Positions 17,512 to 25,418 of a DNA stretch of 64,000 nucleotides are shown here, piece after piece; within the stretch, counting starts at the first letter, position 1; each line of letters opens with the position of its first letter. The stretch is taken from NCBI RefSeq assembly GCF_003046315.1, contig NZ_PZZP01000002.1, positions 1-64,000 of the forward strand, in the 5' to 3' direction. The position numbers and the translations under genes are program-made. The notes beneath the pieces are model-generated. The model did not search any database, was not told the DNA's origin, and worked only from the letters and a program-made list of their open reading frames with translations. This DNA is from Desmospora activa DSM 45169. Lineage in GTDB: Bacteria; Bacillota; Bacilli; Thermoactinomycetales; DSM-45169.

Positions 17512-17541
17512 TTGCTCTCCCCCCTGCTTCCCCGCTAGAAT
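17512..17541 (+). promoter_or_regulatory. Probable gsaB promoter
   Basis: TTGCTC (17512-17517), an 18-nt spacer and TAGAAT (17536-17541) lie 38 nt before the gsaB ATG. A reasonable SigA match. Confidence 0.5.
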
Positions 17542-17579
17542 AAGTATCAGCATCGGATGAAAGTGAAGGAGGAACTTTT

Positions 17580-18866
17580 ATGATCGATACTCGTTCAGCC
17601 GCTTTACATAGAGAAGCACTTGATATCATTGTAGGAGGGGTGAACAGTCCGTCCCGCTCGTTTAAAGCCGTCAGTTTAGACCACCCTTTGTTTATGAAAC
17701 GGGCACAAGGGGCGTATTTCTGGGATGAGGATGGGAATCGCTATATCGATTACCTGGCCGCCTTTGGTCCCATTATCCTCGGGCATGCTCACCCCCATGT
17801 CACCGCTGCCATTCAGCAAGCGGCGGCCGATGGCGTTTTATACGGTACCCCGACGGAAAAAGAAGTCCATTTTGGACGTATGTTGCGGGATGCGATTCCA
17901 TCCTGTGAACAGCTCCGTTTTGTCAACAGCGGTACCGAAGCGGTAATGAGCACCATCCGCTTGGCCCGTGCCTACACCGGTAGGGATAAAATCATCAAAT
18001 TCGCCGGATGTTACCATGGTCATTCCGATCTGGTACTGGTAGCAGCCGGTTCCGGTCCTTCCACCCTGGGAACCCCCGACAGTGCCGGCATTCCCCAGAG
18101 CTTGGCCAGTGAAGTGATCACCGTTCCCTTCAATGATGAAGAATCCTTAAAACATGCGCTAGAACGCTGGGGAGAGCAAACGGCAGCGGTGTTGGTGGAA
18201 CCCCTGGTCGGCAACTTTGGCATTGTAGAGCCGAAACCGGGCTTTTTAGAGGCGGTCAACCGACTGGCCCATGCTGCCGGCGCCTTGGTGATCTATGATG
18301 AAGTAATTACCGCCTTCCGTTTTCATTATGGCGGGGTACAAACCCGGTACGGCGTAGAACCGGATTTAACCGCCCTCGGCAAAATCATCGGCGGAGGCCT
18401 GCCCATCGGTGCCTACGGAGGCAGACGGGACATCATGGAACAGGTGGCTCCCATGGGCCCCACCTACCAAGCGGGAACGATGGCGGGAAACCCCTTATCC
18501 ATCTCAGCGGGAATCGCTTGCCTCGAAGTGTTAAAACAACCCGGTGTTTATGAGGAGCTGGATCGCAAAGGGGAGCGCTTGGAAAACGGTATCCGCACCA
18601 TCGGAAAACAAGCCGATATTCCATTTCAATTAAACCGGACACGTGGTGCCCTCACCCTCTACTTTACCGATCAGCCGGTCACCGATTATGAAGGGGCTAA
18701 GGCTGCCGACAGCGAACAATTTGGCCGCTTTTTCCAGGCTATGCTGAAGCAGGGGGTATACCTTGCTCCATCCAAATATGAAGCCTGGTTTTTAACCACG
18801 GCCCACTCCGATAATGATATTGATCACACCCTCCAAGCCGTGGAAACCGCCTTTTCCCAAATTTGA
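17580..18866 (+). CDS. gsaB: Glutamate-1-semialdehyde 2,1-aminomutase
   Basis: 428 aa PLP enzyme that converts glutamate-1-semialdehyde to 5-aminolevulinate, the first tetrapyrrole precursor. The PLP Lys268 ([16 protein letters not shown]) and the Asp240-Glu241 pair (YDEVITAFR) are present, as is [15 protein letters not shown]. Its place in the ntdP-ygaD-gsaB-bcp-perR order argues for the B. subtilis GsaB paralogue rather than HemL. AAGGAGG precedes the ATG. Extra ALA supply would suit the two haem-rich caa3 oxidases nearby (inference). Confidence 0.93.
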   Translation: MIDTRSAALHREALDIIVGGVNSPSRSFKAVSLDHPLFMKRAQGAYFWDEDGNRYIDYLAAFGPIILGHAHPHVTAAIQQAAADGVLYGTPTEKEVHFGRMLRDAIPSCEQLRFVNSGTEAVMSTIRLARAYTGRDKIIKFAGCYHGHSDLVLVAAGSGPSTLGTPDSAGIPQSLASEVITVPFNDEESLKHALERWGEQTAAVLVEPLVGNFGIVEPKPGFLEAVNRLAHAAGALVIYDEVITAFRFHYGGVQTRYGVEPDLTALGKIIGGGLPIGAYGGRRDIMEQVAPMGPTYQAGTMAGNPLSISAGIACLEVLKQPGVYEELDRKGERLENGIRTIGKQADIPFQLNRTRGALTLYFTDQPVTDYEGAKAADSEQFGRFFQAMLKQGVYLAPSKYEAWFLTTAHSDNDIDHTLQAVETAFSQI

Positions 18867-18880
18867 CTGGAGGTGAAACG

Positions 18881-19288
18881 ATGGATCCGACCACCACTTT
18901 ATATGAGCGTATGGGTGGGGACAAAACCATCCGCACAATTGTGGAAGCTTTTTATCCGCGGGTACAACAAGATCCGCTGTTGGCCCCGCTTTTCCCCGCC
19001 GATATCCAGCCGGTGATGGAGAGACAGTATCAATTTTTAACGCAATTTTTTGGAGGGCCACCCTTATACAGCCACATCCACGGCCACCCCCGCCTGCGGG
19101 CCCGTCATCTTCCCTTCCCAATTACACCGGAGCGGGCGGAGGCTTGGCTGCGCTGTATGTCCGCCGCCTTGGACGACGCAAACATCGAAGGAGAACTGCG
19201 AGACGAAATATGGAGCCGATTCTACTTTACCGCCGCCCATATGGTGAATCAGCCGGGGGAGGAAGAGGAGAAGGCGGATCGTGACTAA
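18881..19288 (+). CDS. yjbI: Truncated haemoglobin, group II (trHbO/YjbI type)
   Basis: 135 aa. Proximal His76 (RARHLPFPI), Tyr25 at the B10-like position (EAFYPRV) and Trp89 at G8 (AEAWLRCM) fit group II truncated haemoglobins, which bind O2/NO or protect against oxidants. The start is the ATG at 18881 with GGAGGTGAAACG. It lies 14 nt after the gsaB stop, so co-transcribed with a haem-precursor enzyme. Its 3' region carries an rRNA-like segment and a terminator. Confidence 0.92.
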   Translation: MDPTTTLYERMGGDKTIRTIVEAFYPRVQQDPLLAPLFPADIQPVMERQYQFLTQFFGGPPLYSHIHGHPRLRARHLPFPITPERAEAWLRCMSAALDDANIEGELRDEIWSRFYFTAAHMVNQPGEEEEKADRD

Positions 19289-19328
19289 GGTGTGTCGGCG
19301 ATTAGAGTGAAGTTCGAGGAGAATCCGT

Positions 19329-19447
19329 GTTGAGTAAGTTCCGACCTGTACGAAAGGGAGAACGGCTTGGAACTGCTTCAATAGGAGATCCAATGAAAAT
19401 GCAGATCAGTGAAGATGCTGGTTGCCAGGTAGTAAAGATACACAAAG
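19329..19447 (+). ncRNA. 23S rRNA-like segment in the 3' region of the haemoglobin gene
   Basis: The stretch beginning GAGTAAGTTCCGACCTGTAC is colinear with bacterial 23S rRNA from helix 68 to 74 (GGGTAAGTTCCGACCTGCAC in the rRNA). Matches continue through ACGAAAGG, CTG..TC.A, TGAAAAT, GTGAAGATGC.GGTT and an AAAGA motif where rRNA has GGACGGAAAGAC. By eye about three quarters of ~105 positions agree with few gaps. Universally conserved peptidyl-transferase bases differ, so it is not a working rRNA. It ends in a terminator. It could be a decayed rRNA fragment or an rRNA-mimicking RNA. Confidence 0.55.
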
Positions 19448-19769
19448 CCCTGCGCCAATAGGCGACAGGGTTTTTTGGTTAAGGTTGAGCTGATTCGAAT
19501 GACGACCTTTTCCAGCAGATATGCAAATGGATACAGGAGTCGATTATAGATCCAGCTCTCACGTAAGACTCCTTTTCTTTTTTCGTTCATCCATACAACA
19601 ATCCCCATCGTTCCTACAACAATGATCCCATCGGTAATCGGAGTCTCCTCCCACCATCCCAACCATCCCCCTACCATCCAGATGACAATAGAAGACCAGG
19701 TCATTGTGTAGACGATGTACCATACGATTACGATGGGATGATAATCGGCTTTCCCTCGTCCACTAACAT
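19378..19769 (-). pseudogene. Frameshifted small membrane protein gene
   Basis: The ATG at 19769 has a good ribosome site (GGTGGAGGT) but that frame stops after 13 codons. One inserted base near the GAGGGAAAG run would join MLVDEGK to the open frame ADYHPIVIVWYIVYTMTWSSIVIW..., which continues with three hydrophobic segments to 19378. The 3' end overlaps the terminator and rRNA-like segment on the other strand. Third member of a run of small membrane genes; a sequencing error is also possible. Confidence 0.45.
19448..19476 (+). terminator. Terminator after haemoglobin and rRNA-like segment
   Basis: CCCTGcGCC-AATA-GGCgACAGGG is followed by six T residues. The opposite strand also has a short T-run, so it may act both ways. 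Confidence 0.8.
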
Positions 19770-19829
19770 ACCTCCACCTGTCATGTACATGCTAATTGAT
19801 ATCGTTAGGTGATCCGGTTACCCCTTTTT

Positions 19830-20003
19830 TTATCTCTGTCTCACAATGACAAAAATAATATATAGCCCGATCAAAACATAGAACCATTCGCGAAAGCTTT
19901 GGATATAGCGAGGGATTTCCAAAGAGAAGATATAACTTGACACACTAAGCATCAGAAATAAGATACAAAAAATAAGGATAACAACCATGATCACCTTTTG
20001 CAT
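19830..20003 (-). CDS. Small two-helix membrane protein, 57 aa
   Basis: ATG at 20003 preceded by GAGAGGTGAAAA. The peptide starts MQKVIMVVILIFCILFLMLS and ends WFYVLIGLYIIFVIVRQR, giving two membrane segments around a short loop (SLEIPRYIQSFRE). No family recognised. It lies 20 nt downstream of another small membrane gene on the same strand, so probably an operon. Confidence 0.7.
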   Translation of the reverse strand: MQKVIMVVILIFCILFLMLSVSSYIFSLEIPRYIQSFREWFYVLIGLYIIFVIVRQR

Positions 20004-20023
20004 TTTTCACCTCTCAACAACCA

Positions 20024-20209
20024 TTATCCGTAATGACCCAAAAAGAATAATGCTGATCCAACAGCCATCACCAGAAACGAGCTCCAGAAGGATACGTTTA
20101 TATCATGTGCTTTTTTCATCAGCTTCGTTTTCTCAATCAACAGCCCAAACCCCAATGCAAAAATACTTGCACCAGTTGCCGCTATGATATATGGAAGATT
20201 GGTCAGCAT
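20024..20209 (-). CDS. Small two-helix membrane protein, 61 aa
   Basis: MLTNLPYIIAATGASIFALG... with a basic loop (EKTKLMKKAHD) and a second helix (FWSSFLVMAVGSALFFLG). AAAGGATCG precedes the ATG. No known family. First gene of the small membrane-protein run. Confidence 0.7.
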   Translation of the reverse strand: MLTNLPYIIAATGASIFALGFGLLIEKTKLMKKAHDINVSFWSSFLVMAVGSALFFLGHYG

Positions 20210-20386
20210 GTTTCGATCCTTTCACGGTTTAATTAAGGAAATCCAATTATATCCATCGTCCAACTTCCTCCTTACTTTCTCCCCATCTACATATTTTTCA
20301 ACTTAGAAAATTACTCTTCAAAATTGGTTAATTGTTTTCTCTCCGTTCTAGCCAGTTACGATTAACAAAAGCCCTGCGCATTTACG

Positions 20387-21208
20387 CTACAGTTTGATTT
20401 CGAATAACTCATAATCACGCCTTTTTTCAAACCCAAGCGCTTCGGCAACAGCGATTGATGCTGCATTTTCCTTATTACAATTCCAGAGCGGTACCTTGCC
20501 GTCTGCAATCGCCTGTTCCATACATGCGCTTGCGCCAGCTTTAGCATAGCCTTTTCCTTGGTAGCCATCCACTGTCATAAGGGCAAACTCAAGTTTCGCT
20601 CCTGCCGCAAAAATGGCGAGACACCAATGCGCAATGGTGCCGTCTTCAATCACACAATAGCCAAGTCCTTTTTGGAAAAAGGCGTCCATCGATGTCCAGG
20701 AAGTCTCGATCCATTTCTGCAAATGATCCCGGTTCAAAAGTGTTTCGTCTTTTAGCAGATCGGCGTCGATTGCCCTTAAGGAAGCATACTCGGGCAGTGC
20801 TTTGTGGTATTTCTTGAACTGGTGTGCTTTTAGGGCATAGAATTGTTTACTTTTCTTCGATATATATCCTACCCTTTCGTCAAGGCGTTTTTGGAGTGTG
20901 TGTACCCATTGATAGGTTTCAGGATAAACTGTCAAAAGCGGCGCACCTGCTTCTTTTGCCGCTGGTACAGCTTGGTTGGCGATATAGTCCGCGGCCTCTT
21001 CGCTAAAACTGCGATTGCCTGCGTCGCCAGCAACGAGAATTTCGAAACCCAAGCCATTCAGGAGGCTAGCAGTTGGGGTTGACACTTTATCGGCGTAAAC
21101 CGTTCCTTTTGTGTAACCTGCCAGTACAGATTTAGAGATAATTTGATGGGGAAATCGCGCAAAAAATGGCACCATTTCTTTGTACCGTTCTTTTGGAAAT
21201 ATTTGCAT
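20387..21208 (-). CDS. GNAT family N-acetyltransferase
   Basis: 273 aa. The C-terminal ~100 residues contain the GNAT acetyl-CoA loop VDGYQGKGYAKAGASACM followed by NKENAASIAVAEALGFEK. The N-terminal half is extended and resembles GNATs with an additional non-catalytic domain. Substrate unknown. A 14-bp TetR-type site lies 36 nt upstream of the start and matches one before the neighbouring TetR gene, so the two are probably co-regulated. Confidence 0.85.
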   Translation of the reverse strand: MQIFPKERYKEMVPFFARFPHQIISKSVLAGYTKGTVYADKVSTPTASLLNGLGFEILVAGDAGNRSFSEEAADYIANQAVPAAKEAGAPLLTVYPETYQWVHTLQKRLDERVGYISKKSKQFYALKAHQFKKYHKALPEYASLRAIDADLLKDETLLNRDHLQKWIETSWTSMDAFFQKGLGYCVIEDGTIAHWCLAIFAAGAKLEFALMTVDGYQGKGYAKAGASACMEQAIADGKVPLWNCNKENAASIAVAEALGFEKRRDYELFEIKL

Positions 21209-21244
21209 GCGTGCTCACCCATTCTTTTTTATTTTCCATAAACT

Positions 21245-21258
21245 GACCGTACGGTTTA
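21245..21258 (+). promoter_or_regulatory. TetR-type operator before the acetyltransferase gene
   Basis: GACCGTACGGTTTA, with a perfect 10-bp palindrome ACCGTACGGT. It matches the site before tetR (GAACGTCCGGTTTA) at 12 of 14 positions. Confidence 0.65.
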
Positions 21259-21292
21259 ATTTTTTGCAGAAGAAAGATCCCCAAGGGTGGGA

Positions 21293-21889
21293 TCATTGCT
21301 TGGTAATGCCTTCTAAAAATACTGCAATCGCACTGTCATACAGGTGGTAAAACTGCTCTTTACCATAGCCGAAAAATTGCGTGATCGAAAGCCCTGTCAG
21401 CGTGCTATACAGGATAAACGCCAAGTCTTCTGCCGTTTGGTCCGGGTTCCACTCCCCTCGTTCGATCCCCTCTTCAATCATGCCAAGGAATACTTCATAC
21501 TCTGGCTGAATAACGTGTGACAGTTTTTCCTGCATCACCCCTTGCACATTTTCGGAGGCGATATATTCGGGGACAGTTTGCGCCAGTGATGAGTGCATAT
21601 CCGAGGCATAGCAGCGGCCTAATATATAAAGTTTTTCCGTGGCAGTCTTTGCAGTGTCCGCTTTCTTGCGCCACTTTTGAATCCATTCTTTGTTCGCTTC
21701 CTCGATAGTAAAAAGAAATAACTCTTCTTTACTTTTAAAATGATAGTAAATGCTGCCTTTGCTGATGTTGGTCGCGCTGCGGATATCTTCCATCGAAGTC
21801 GCTGCGTAGCCTTTTTGCTCAAACAAAACCTTTGCCTGTTCAGCAATGTATCGTTTCGTCTTCTCGCCTTTGCTTCTCACTTTTTCCAT
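21293..21889 (-). CDS. TetR/AcrR family repressor
   Basis: 198 aa from the ATG at 21889 (AGAGGG upstream). The N-terminal HTH (AKVLFEQKGYAATSMEDIRSATNISKGSIYYHFKSKEELF, about 16-58) is textbook TetR. The C-terminal domain (to TQFFGYGKEQFYHLYDSAI) is the AcrR/YcdC-like ligand domain; ligand unknown. The same operator motif in front of itself and of the GNAT gene suggests it represses both. Confidence 0.9.
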   Translation of the reverse strand: MEKVRSKGEKTKRYIAEQAKVLFEQKGYAATSMEDIRSATNISKGSIYYHFKSKEELFLFTIEEANKEWIQKWRKKADTAKTATEKLYILGRCYASDMHSSLAQTVPEYIASENVQGVMQEKLSHVIQPEYEVFLGMIEEGIERGEWNPDQTAEDLAFILYSTLTGLSITQFFGYGKEQFYHLYDSAIAVFLEGITKQ

Positions 21890-21913
21890 TTGTGTACCCT
21901 CTATTCCGCAAAA

Positions 21914-21927
21914 TAAACCGGACGTTC
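21914..21927 (-). promoter_or_regulatory. TetR-type operator before tetR
   Basis: On the minus strand GAACGTCCGGTTTA, 25 nt before the start, lies within the wider imperfect dyad AAACTGAAC-GAAC-GTCCGGTTT. Same motif as at 21245-21258. Confidence 0.65.
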
Positions 21928-21994
21928 GTTCAGTTTTAATATATCTCTTTTTACGGTATAGTGCAAGCACATTTATCATCGCTTTGTCTAAACC

Positions 21995-22855
21995 TCAGTC
22001 CACCCGCTGCCTGTGACTCTGTCCCATCGGTTGATACCCCTCCCGCTCATCCGGCACGCCATAGGTATCCCCTTCGGTGCGAATCCATTTGATAAACACA
22101 TAGCCTAGGATACCGGCATAGATAATCTCTTGCATGATTTTCATGATGACGCCGCCCAGTTGCTGATCTTCGCGGGGATCCAGTAAGTGAAACACGCTCT
22201 CTCCTCCGCTATAGGAAGCGAACAGGAGATGATCGGCAAAGATGATCAAAGCGCAGGCAGGGGTCAACAAAACACCAGCAGCAGCGATATACGCCATTTT
22301 CCGTAGAGGTGTAAGTGTTTCCCGTTCCGGCAAAGGCGACAACACCGGCCACCACATCAAGGCCGCCGCTGCCATCAGCACAAAATGGCTGCCCCATTGC
22401 AGAAAACGGGACCCCATCAAAGTATCAAAAACCACTGGAATATGATACAGGGAGAACAATCCGTTAAACAGTACCAAGGCGATCAAAGGACGGGTGCCAA
22501 AACGAAGAATCTGCCGCCATCCTTTGCTCTGCCATAGCACTCGCCACAGCCAAGCGGGAATCCCGCGAATCAAGAGTGGCGGCACCACCAGATACAGGAT
22601 GGATTGCTGCAACATATGGACGCTAAACAGCTCATGTCCGATCCAGGTCAAGGGGCTGCCCAGGGTGAGATAAAATAGGAGCAACCCGCCTAGAAAAAAC
22701 ACCTTGCGAAAAGGGGGAACCGGTGTGGAATCGGGGAAACGATGGCGCCAACGCCCGGTGATTCCTAGATAAAGAAGGGCGACAACGACCACCAACCCGT
22801 TAAGCGCTCCATTCCACAACTCCGCAATCGCAAACTGTTTCCACAACACATCCAT
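21995..22855 (-). CDS. ctaG: CtaG-type cytochrome c oxidase assembly factor, locus 1
   Basis: 286 aa polytopic membrane protein of the Caa3_CtaG family, needed for assembly of caa3 oxidase. Landmarks: HMLQQSILYLVVPPLLIRGIPAW, LYHIPVVFDTLM and LTPACALIIFADHLLFASYSGG. The start is the ATG at 22855 (AAAGGAGCAGCAACG). It directly follows ctaE with a 14-nt gap and no ctaF between. Confidence 0.92.
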   Translation of the reverse strand: MDVLWKQFAIAELWNGALNGLVVVVALLYLGITGRWRHRFPDSTPVPPFRKVFFLGGLLLFYLTLGSPLTWIGHELFSVHMLQQSILYLVVPPLLIRGIPAWLWRVLWQSKGWRQILRFGTRPLIALVLFNGLFSLYHIPVVFDTLMGSRFLQWGSHFVLMAAAALMWWPVLSPLPERETLTPLRKMAYIAAAGVLLTPACALIIFADHLLFASYSGGESVFHLLDPREDQQLGGVIMKIMQEIIYAGILGYVFIKWIRTEGDTYGVPDEREGYQPMGQSHRQRVD

Positions 22856-22869
22856 CGTTGCTGCTCCTT

Positions 22870-23493
22870 TCAAGCCATCATCCCCATCAAGTAAACCACC
22901 GAGAAAATAAAGACCCACACCACATCGACAAAGTGCCAATAGAGGCTGGCTACATAAAATTTAGGCGCAGTGTGAACGGTGATCCCTTTTTGCCGGGCTT
23001 GTACCATCAGTCCGGCGATCCAGCATACCCCGAACAATACATGCCCCCCATGGGTCCCTAGCAACAGATAAAATGAAGAGCCGAAAGCGCTACTGGTCAA
23101 GGTGTGGCCTTCATGAACGTATTCGATAAACTCATAGATCTCCACGCCGAGGAAAGCCAACCCCAACAAAATCGTGATGCCAAACCAGCGCAACATTTTG
23201 GCGACATCATGGTGATGCATGCCCATAATGGCAAACACGCTGGTGAGACTGCTGGTGAGGAGAATCAAGGTTGATGTCGCCACCAGCGGCATTTGAAACA
23301 ACTCGCCTGGAGTAGGGCCGTCTAAATGGGCTCCTTTTAAGGCTAGATAGGTTCCAAACAGGGTGGCAAACAGAGTGGTTTCCGCCCCCAGAAACAACCA
23401 AAAGCCCAATACTTTATTTTTTCCTTCAAGGGTAGCCTTCTCCGGTTCCGCCGGCAATCCGGCTACTGTCGCCGTTTGTTCCTCGATCTTCAT
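22870..23493 (-). CDS. ctaE: Cytochrome c oxidase subunit III, locus 1
   Basis: 207 aa with five membrane segments, as in bacterial short subunit III. GFWLFLGAETTLFATLFGTYLAL, LLLGTHGGHVLFGVCWIAGL and VASLYWHFVDVVWVFIFSVVYLMG are diagnostic. Its ATG shares one base with the ctaD stop (TGATG), so coupled translation. Confidence 0.95.
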   Translation of the reverse strand: MKIEEQTATVAGLPAEPEKATLEGKNKVLGFWLFLGAETTLFATLFGTYLALKGAHLDGPTPGELFQMPLVATSTLILLTSSLTSVFAIMGMHHHDVAKMLRWFGITILLGLAFLGVEIYEFIEYVHEGHTLTSSAFGSSFYLLLGTHGGHVLFGVCWIAGLMVQARQKGITVHTAPKFYVASLYWHFVDVVWVFIFSVVYLMGMMA

Positions 23494-25400
23494 CAGCTCT
23501 TCGCCTCCTTTTCCAGTTCCTCAGGAATGAGGTGGTATCCATGGTCTTCTTCAAATGAGCGCATATACAAGGTGATCACCACACCCACCAGACCCATAAA
23601 ACCCACCGCCAAACTATGAAAGACAAAGCCAATCCCGGAGACGAAAAAACTGAGGGACATCAAAAAGGGCAGATGGTTAGGGGAAGGCATATGAATCGGC
23701 CCCAGCGGTTCTGCTACCGGCATCTGATCATTTCCTTCTCTCTTTTCCAACCACCATGGGTCTAAGCCACGGACTTTAGGGGTTTGTAGGAAATTGTAGA
23801 CAGGAGGCGGTGACGGAATCGACCACTCCAAGCTGCGCCCGTCCCACGGATCCCCTGGGGCCTTTTTTCCTTTGGTCAGGGTGCGAACCACATTGAACAG
23901 GAAGATGAGCATCCCTGCCGTCATCAGAAAGGCACCTAAGCTGCTCAATAAATTGTTCATCTCCAAATTGTATCCCGCTTCATAGGTGAAGACGCGCCGC
24001 GGCATCCCAAACAACCCCAAGAAATGCTGTGGGAAAAAGGTGAGGTGCATGCCGAGGTAAAAAATCCAAAAATGCCACCTTCCCCACTTTTCATCCAGCA
24101 AGCTGCCGAAGATTTTGGGCCACCAATAGTACAATCCGGCAAAGAAGCCCAAGATCGTACCACCGATTAACACATAGTGAAAGTGAGCCACCACAAAGTA
24201 GCTGTCGTGAAACTGGAGATCCGCCGGCACCACAGACAGCATGACACCGGTTACGCCGCCCATGACAAACACCACGATAAAGCCCGCTGCAAACAACATC
24301 GCCGTGGTAAAGCGAATCCGTCCGCCCCACATGGTAAAAAGCCAATTAAACACCTTAATCCCGGTGGGAACCGCAATCGCCATCGTGGCAATGGCAAAGA
24401 TGGTGTTGGCGATCGCCCCCAGACCGACGGTAAACATGTGATGCACCCACACCATAAACCCTAAAAAGCCGATTAACACTACCGCAAACACCATGGAGTG
24501 ATAGCCGAACAGACGCTTTCGGGAGAAGGTACTAATCACGTCCGAAAAGACACCAAAAGCGGGCAACACGAGAATATACACTTCCGGATGACCAAAAATC
24601 CAGAATATATGTTGCCAAATTACTGAATTGCCTCCCCCAGAGGTAGCAAAAAAGCTGGTCTCAAACAGACGGTCAAACATCATCATAAACATCCCTGCAG
24701 TCAGCGGAGGAAAAGCAAACAATATCAAGGCGGAAGTGACAAAGCTGGTCCAGGTGAAGAGCGGCATACGCAGATAACTCATTCCCGGTGCGCGCATATT
24801 AATGATGGTTACCAGGAAATTGATTCCGCTCATCAAGGTGCCAAAACCTGCGATCTGCAAGCCCAGCACATAATAGTTGACACCGGGACCAGGGCTAAAT
24901 TCATTGAGGGCCAAAGTGGCATAGCTGGTCCAACCGGCATCGGGTGCCCCCCCGAAGATCCAGCTGAGATTTAGTGTTAAGCCGCCCACAAAATAAAGCC
25001 AAAAGCCGAGGGAGTTGATAAAGGGGAAAGCCACATCCCGCGCCCCGATCTGCAACGGCACAATCACATTCATCAACCCAAATAACAGGGGGAGCGACAC
25101 CAAGAAGATCATGGTGGTACCATGCATCGACAACAACTGATTAAAAGTATCTCCAATGATGAACTTGCCATTGGGAAACATGAGCTGGATGCGAATTAGC
25201 AGTGCCTCCAATCCCCCAACGGTGAAAAAAAAGCCCCCGGCCATCAGATAGAGGATGCCGATTTTTTTGTGATCTACCGTTGTAATCCATTCCCACAGCC
25301 AATTTTGGCGTACACGCTCCAAGTAGCGTTCATTGTAGCCGCCGGTCAGTATCGCCGTCAGAAAGAGTGCGACAACGATCAAAATAACCAGTGTGGCCAT
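23493..25400 (-). CDS. ctaD: Cytochrome c oxidase subunit I, locus 1
   Basis: 635 aa haem-copper oxidase core. GHPEVYILVLPAFG holds the Glu and cross-linked His-Tyr of A1-type enzymes. HHMFTVGLG gives CuB histidines and DSYFVVAHFHYVLIGG gives the haem a/a3 histidines. Residues 1-45 (LWEWITTVDHKKIG) start the first membrane helix. Reduces O2 to water while pumping protons. Full length, no lesion. It shares most of its sequence with the second copy at 31.5-33.4 kb but differs throughout, so the duplication is not recent. Confidence 0.97.
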   Translation of the reverse strand: MATLVILIVVALFLTAILTGGYNERYLERVRQNWLWEWITTVDHKKIGILYLMAGGFFFTVGGLEALLIRIQLMFPNGKFIIGDTFNQLLSMHGTTMIFLVSLPLLFGLMNVIVPLQIGARDVAFPFINSLGFWLYFVGGLTLNLSWIFGGAPDAGWTSYATLALNEFSPGPGVNYYVLGLQIAGFGTLMSGINFLVTIINMRAPGMSYLRMPLFTWTSFVTSALILFAFPPLTAGMFMMMFDRLFETSFFATSGGGNSVIWQHIFWIFGHPEVYILVLPAFGVFSDVISTFSRKRLFGYHSMVFAVVLIGFLGFMVWVHHMFTVGLGAIANTIFAIATMAIAVPTGIKVFNWLFTMWGGRIRFTTAMLFAAGFIVVFVMGGVTGVMLSVVPADLQFHDSYFVVAHFHYVLIGGTILGFFAGLYYWWPKIFGSLLDEKWGRWHFWIFYLGMHLTFFPQHFLGLFGMPRRVFTYEAGYNLEMNNLLSSLGAFLMTAGMLIFLFNVVRTLTKGKKAPGDPWDGRSLEWSIPSPPPVYNFLQTPKVRGLDPWWLEKREGNDQMPVAEPLGPIHMPSPNHLPFLMSLSFFVSGIGFVFHSLAVGFMGLVGVVITLYMRSFEEDHGYHLIPEELEKEAKS

Positions 25401-25418
25401 CCCTCATTCCCTCCTCGC

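Noticed and set aside
20368-20400. AAAAGCCCTGCGC sequence resembling the terminator at 19443
   Set aside because: Only the first dozen bases match; the rest does not pair into a good hairpin. Probably chance or an old partial duplication around the GNAT stop.
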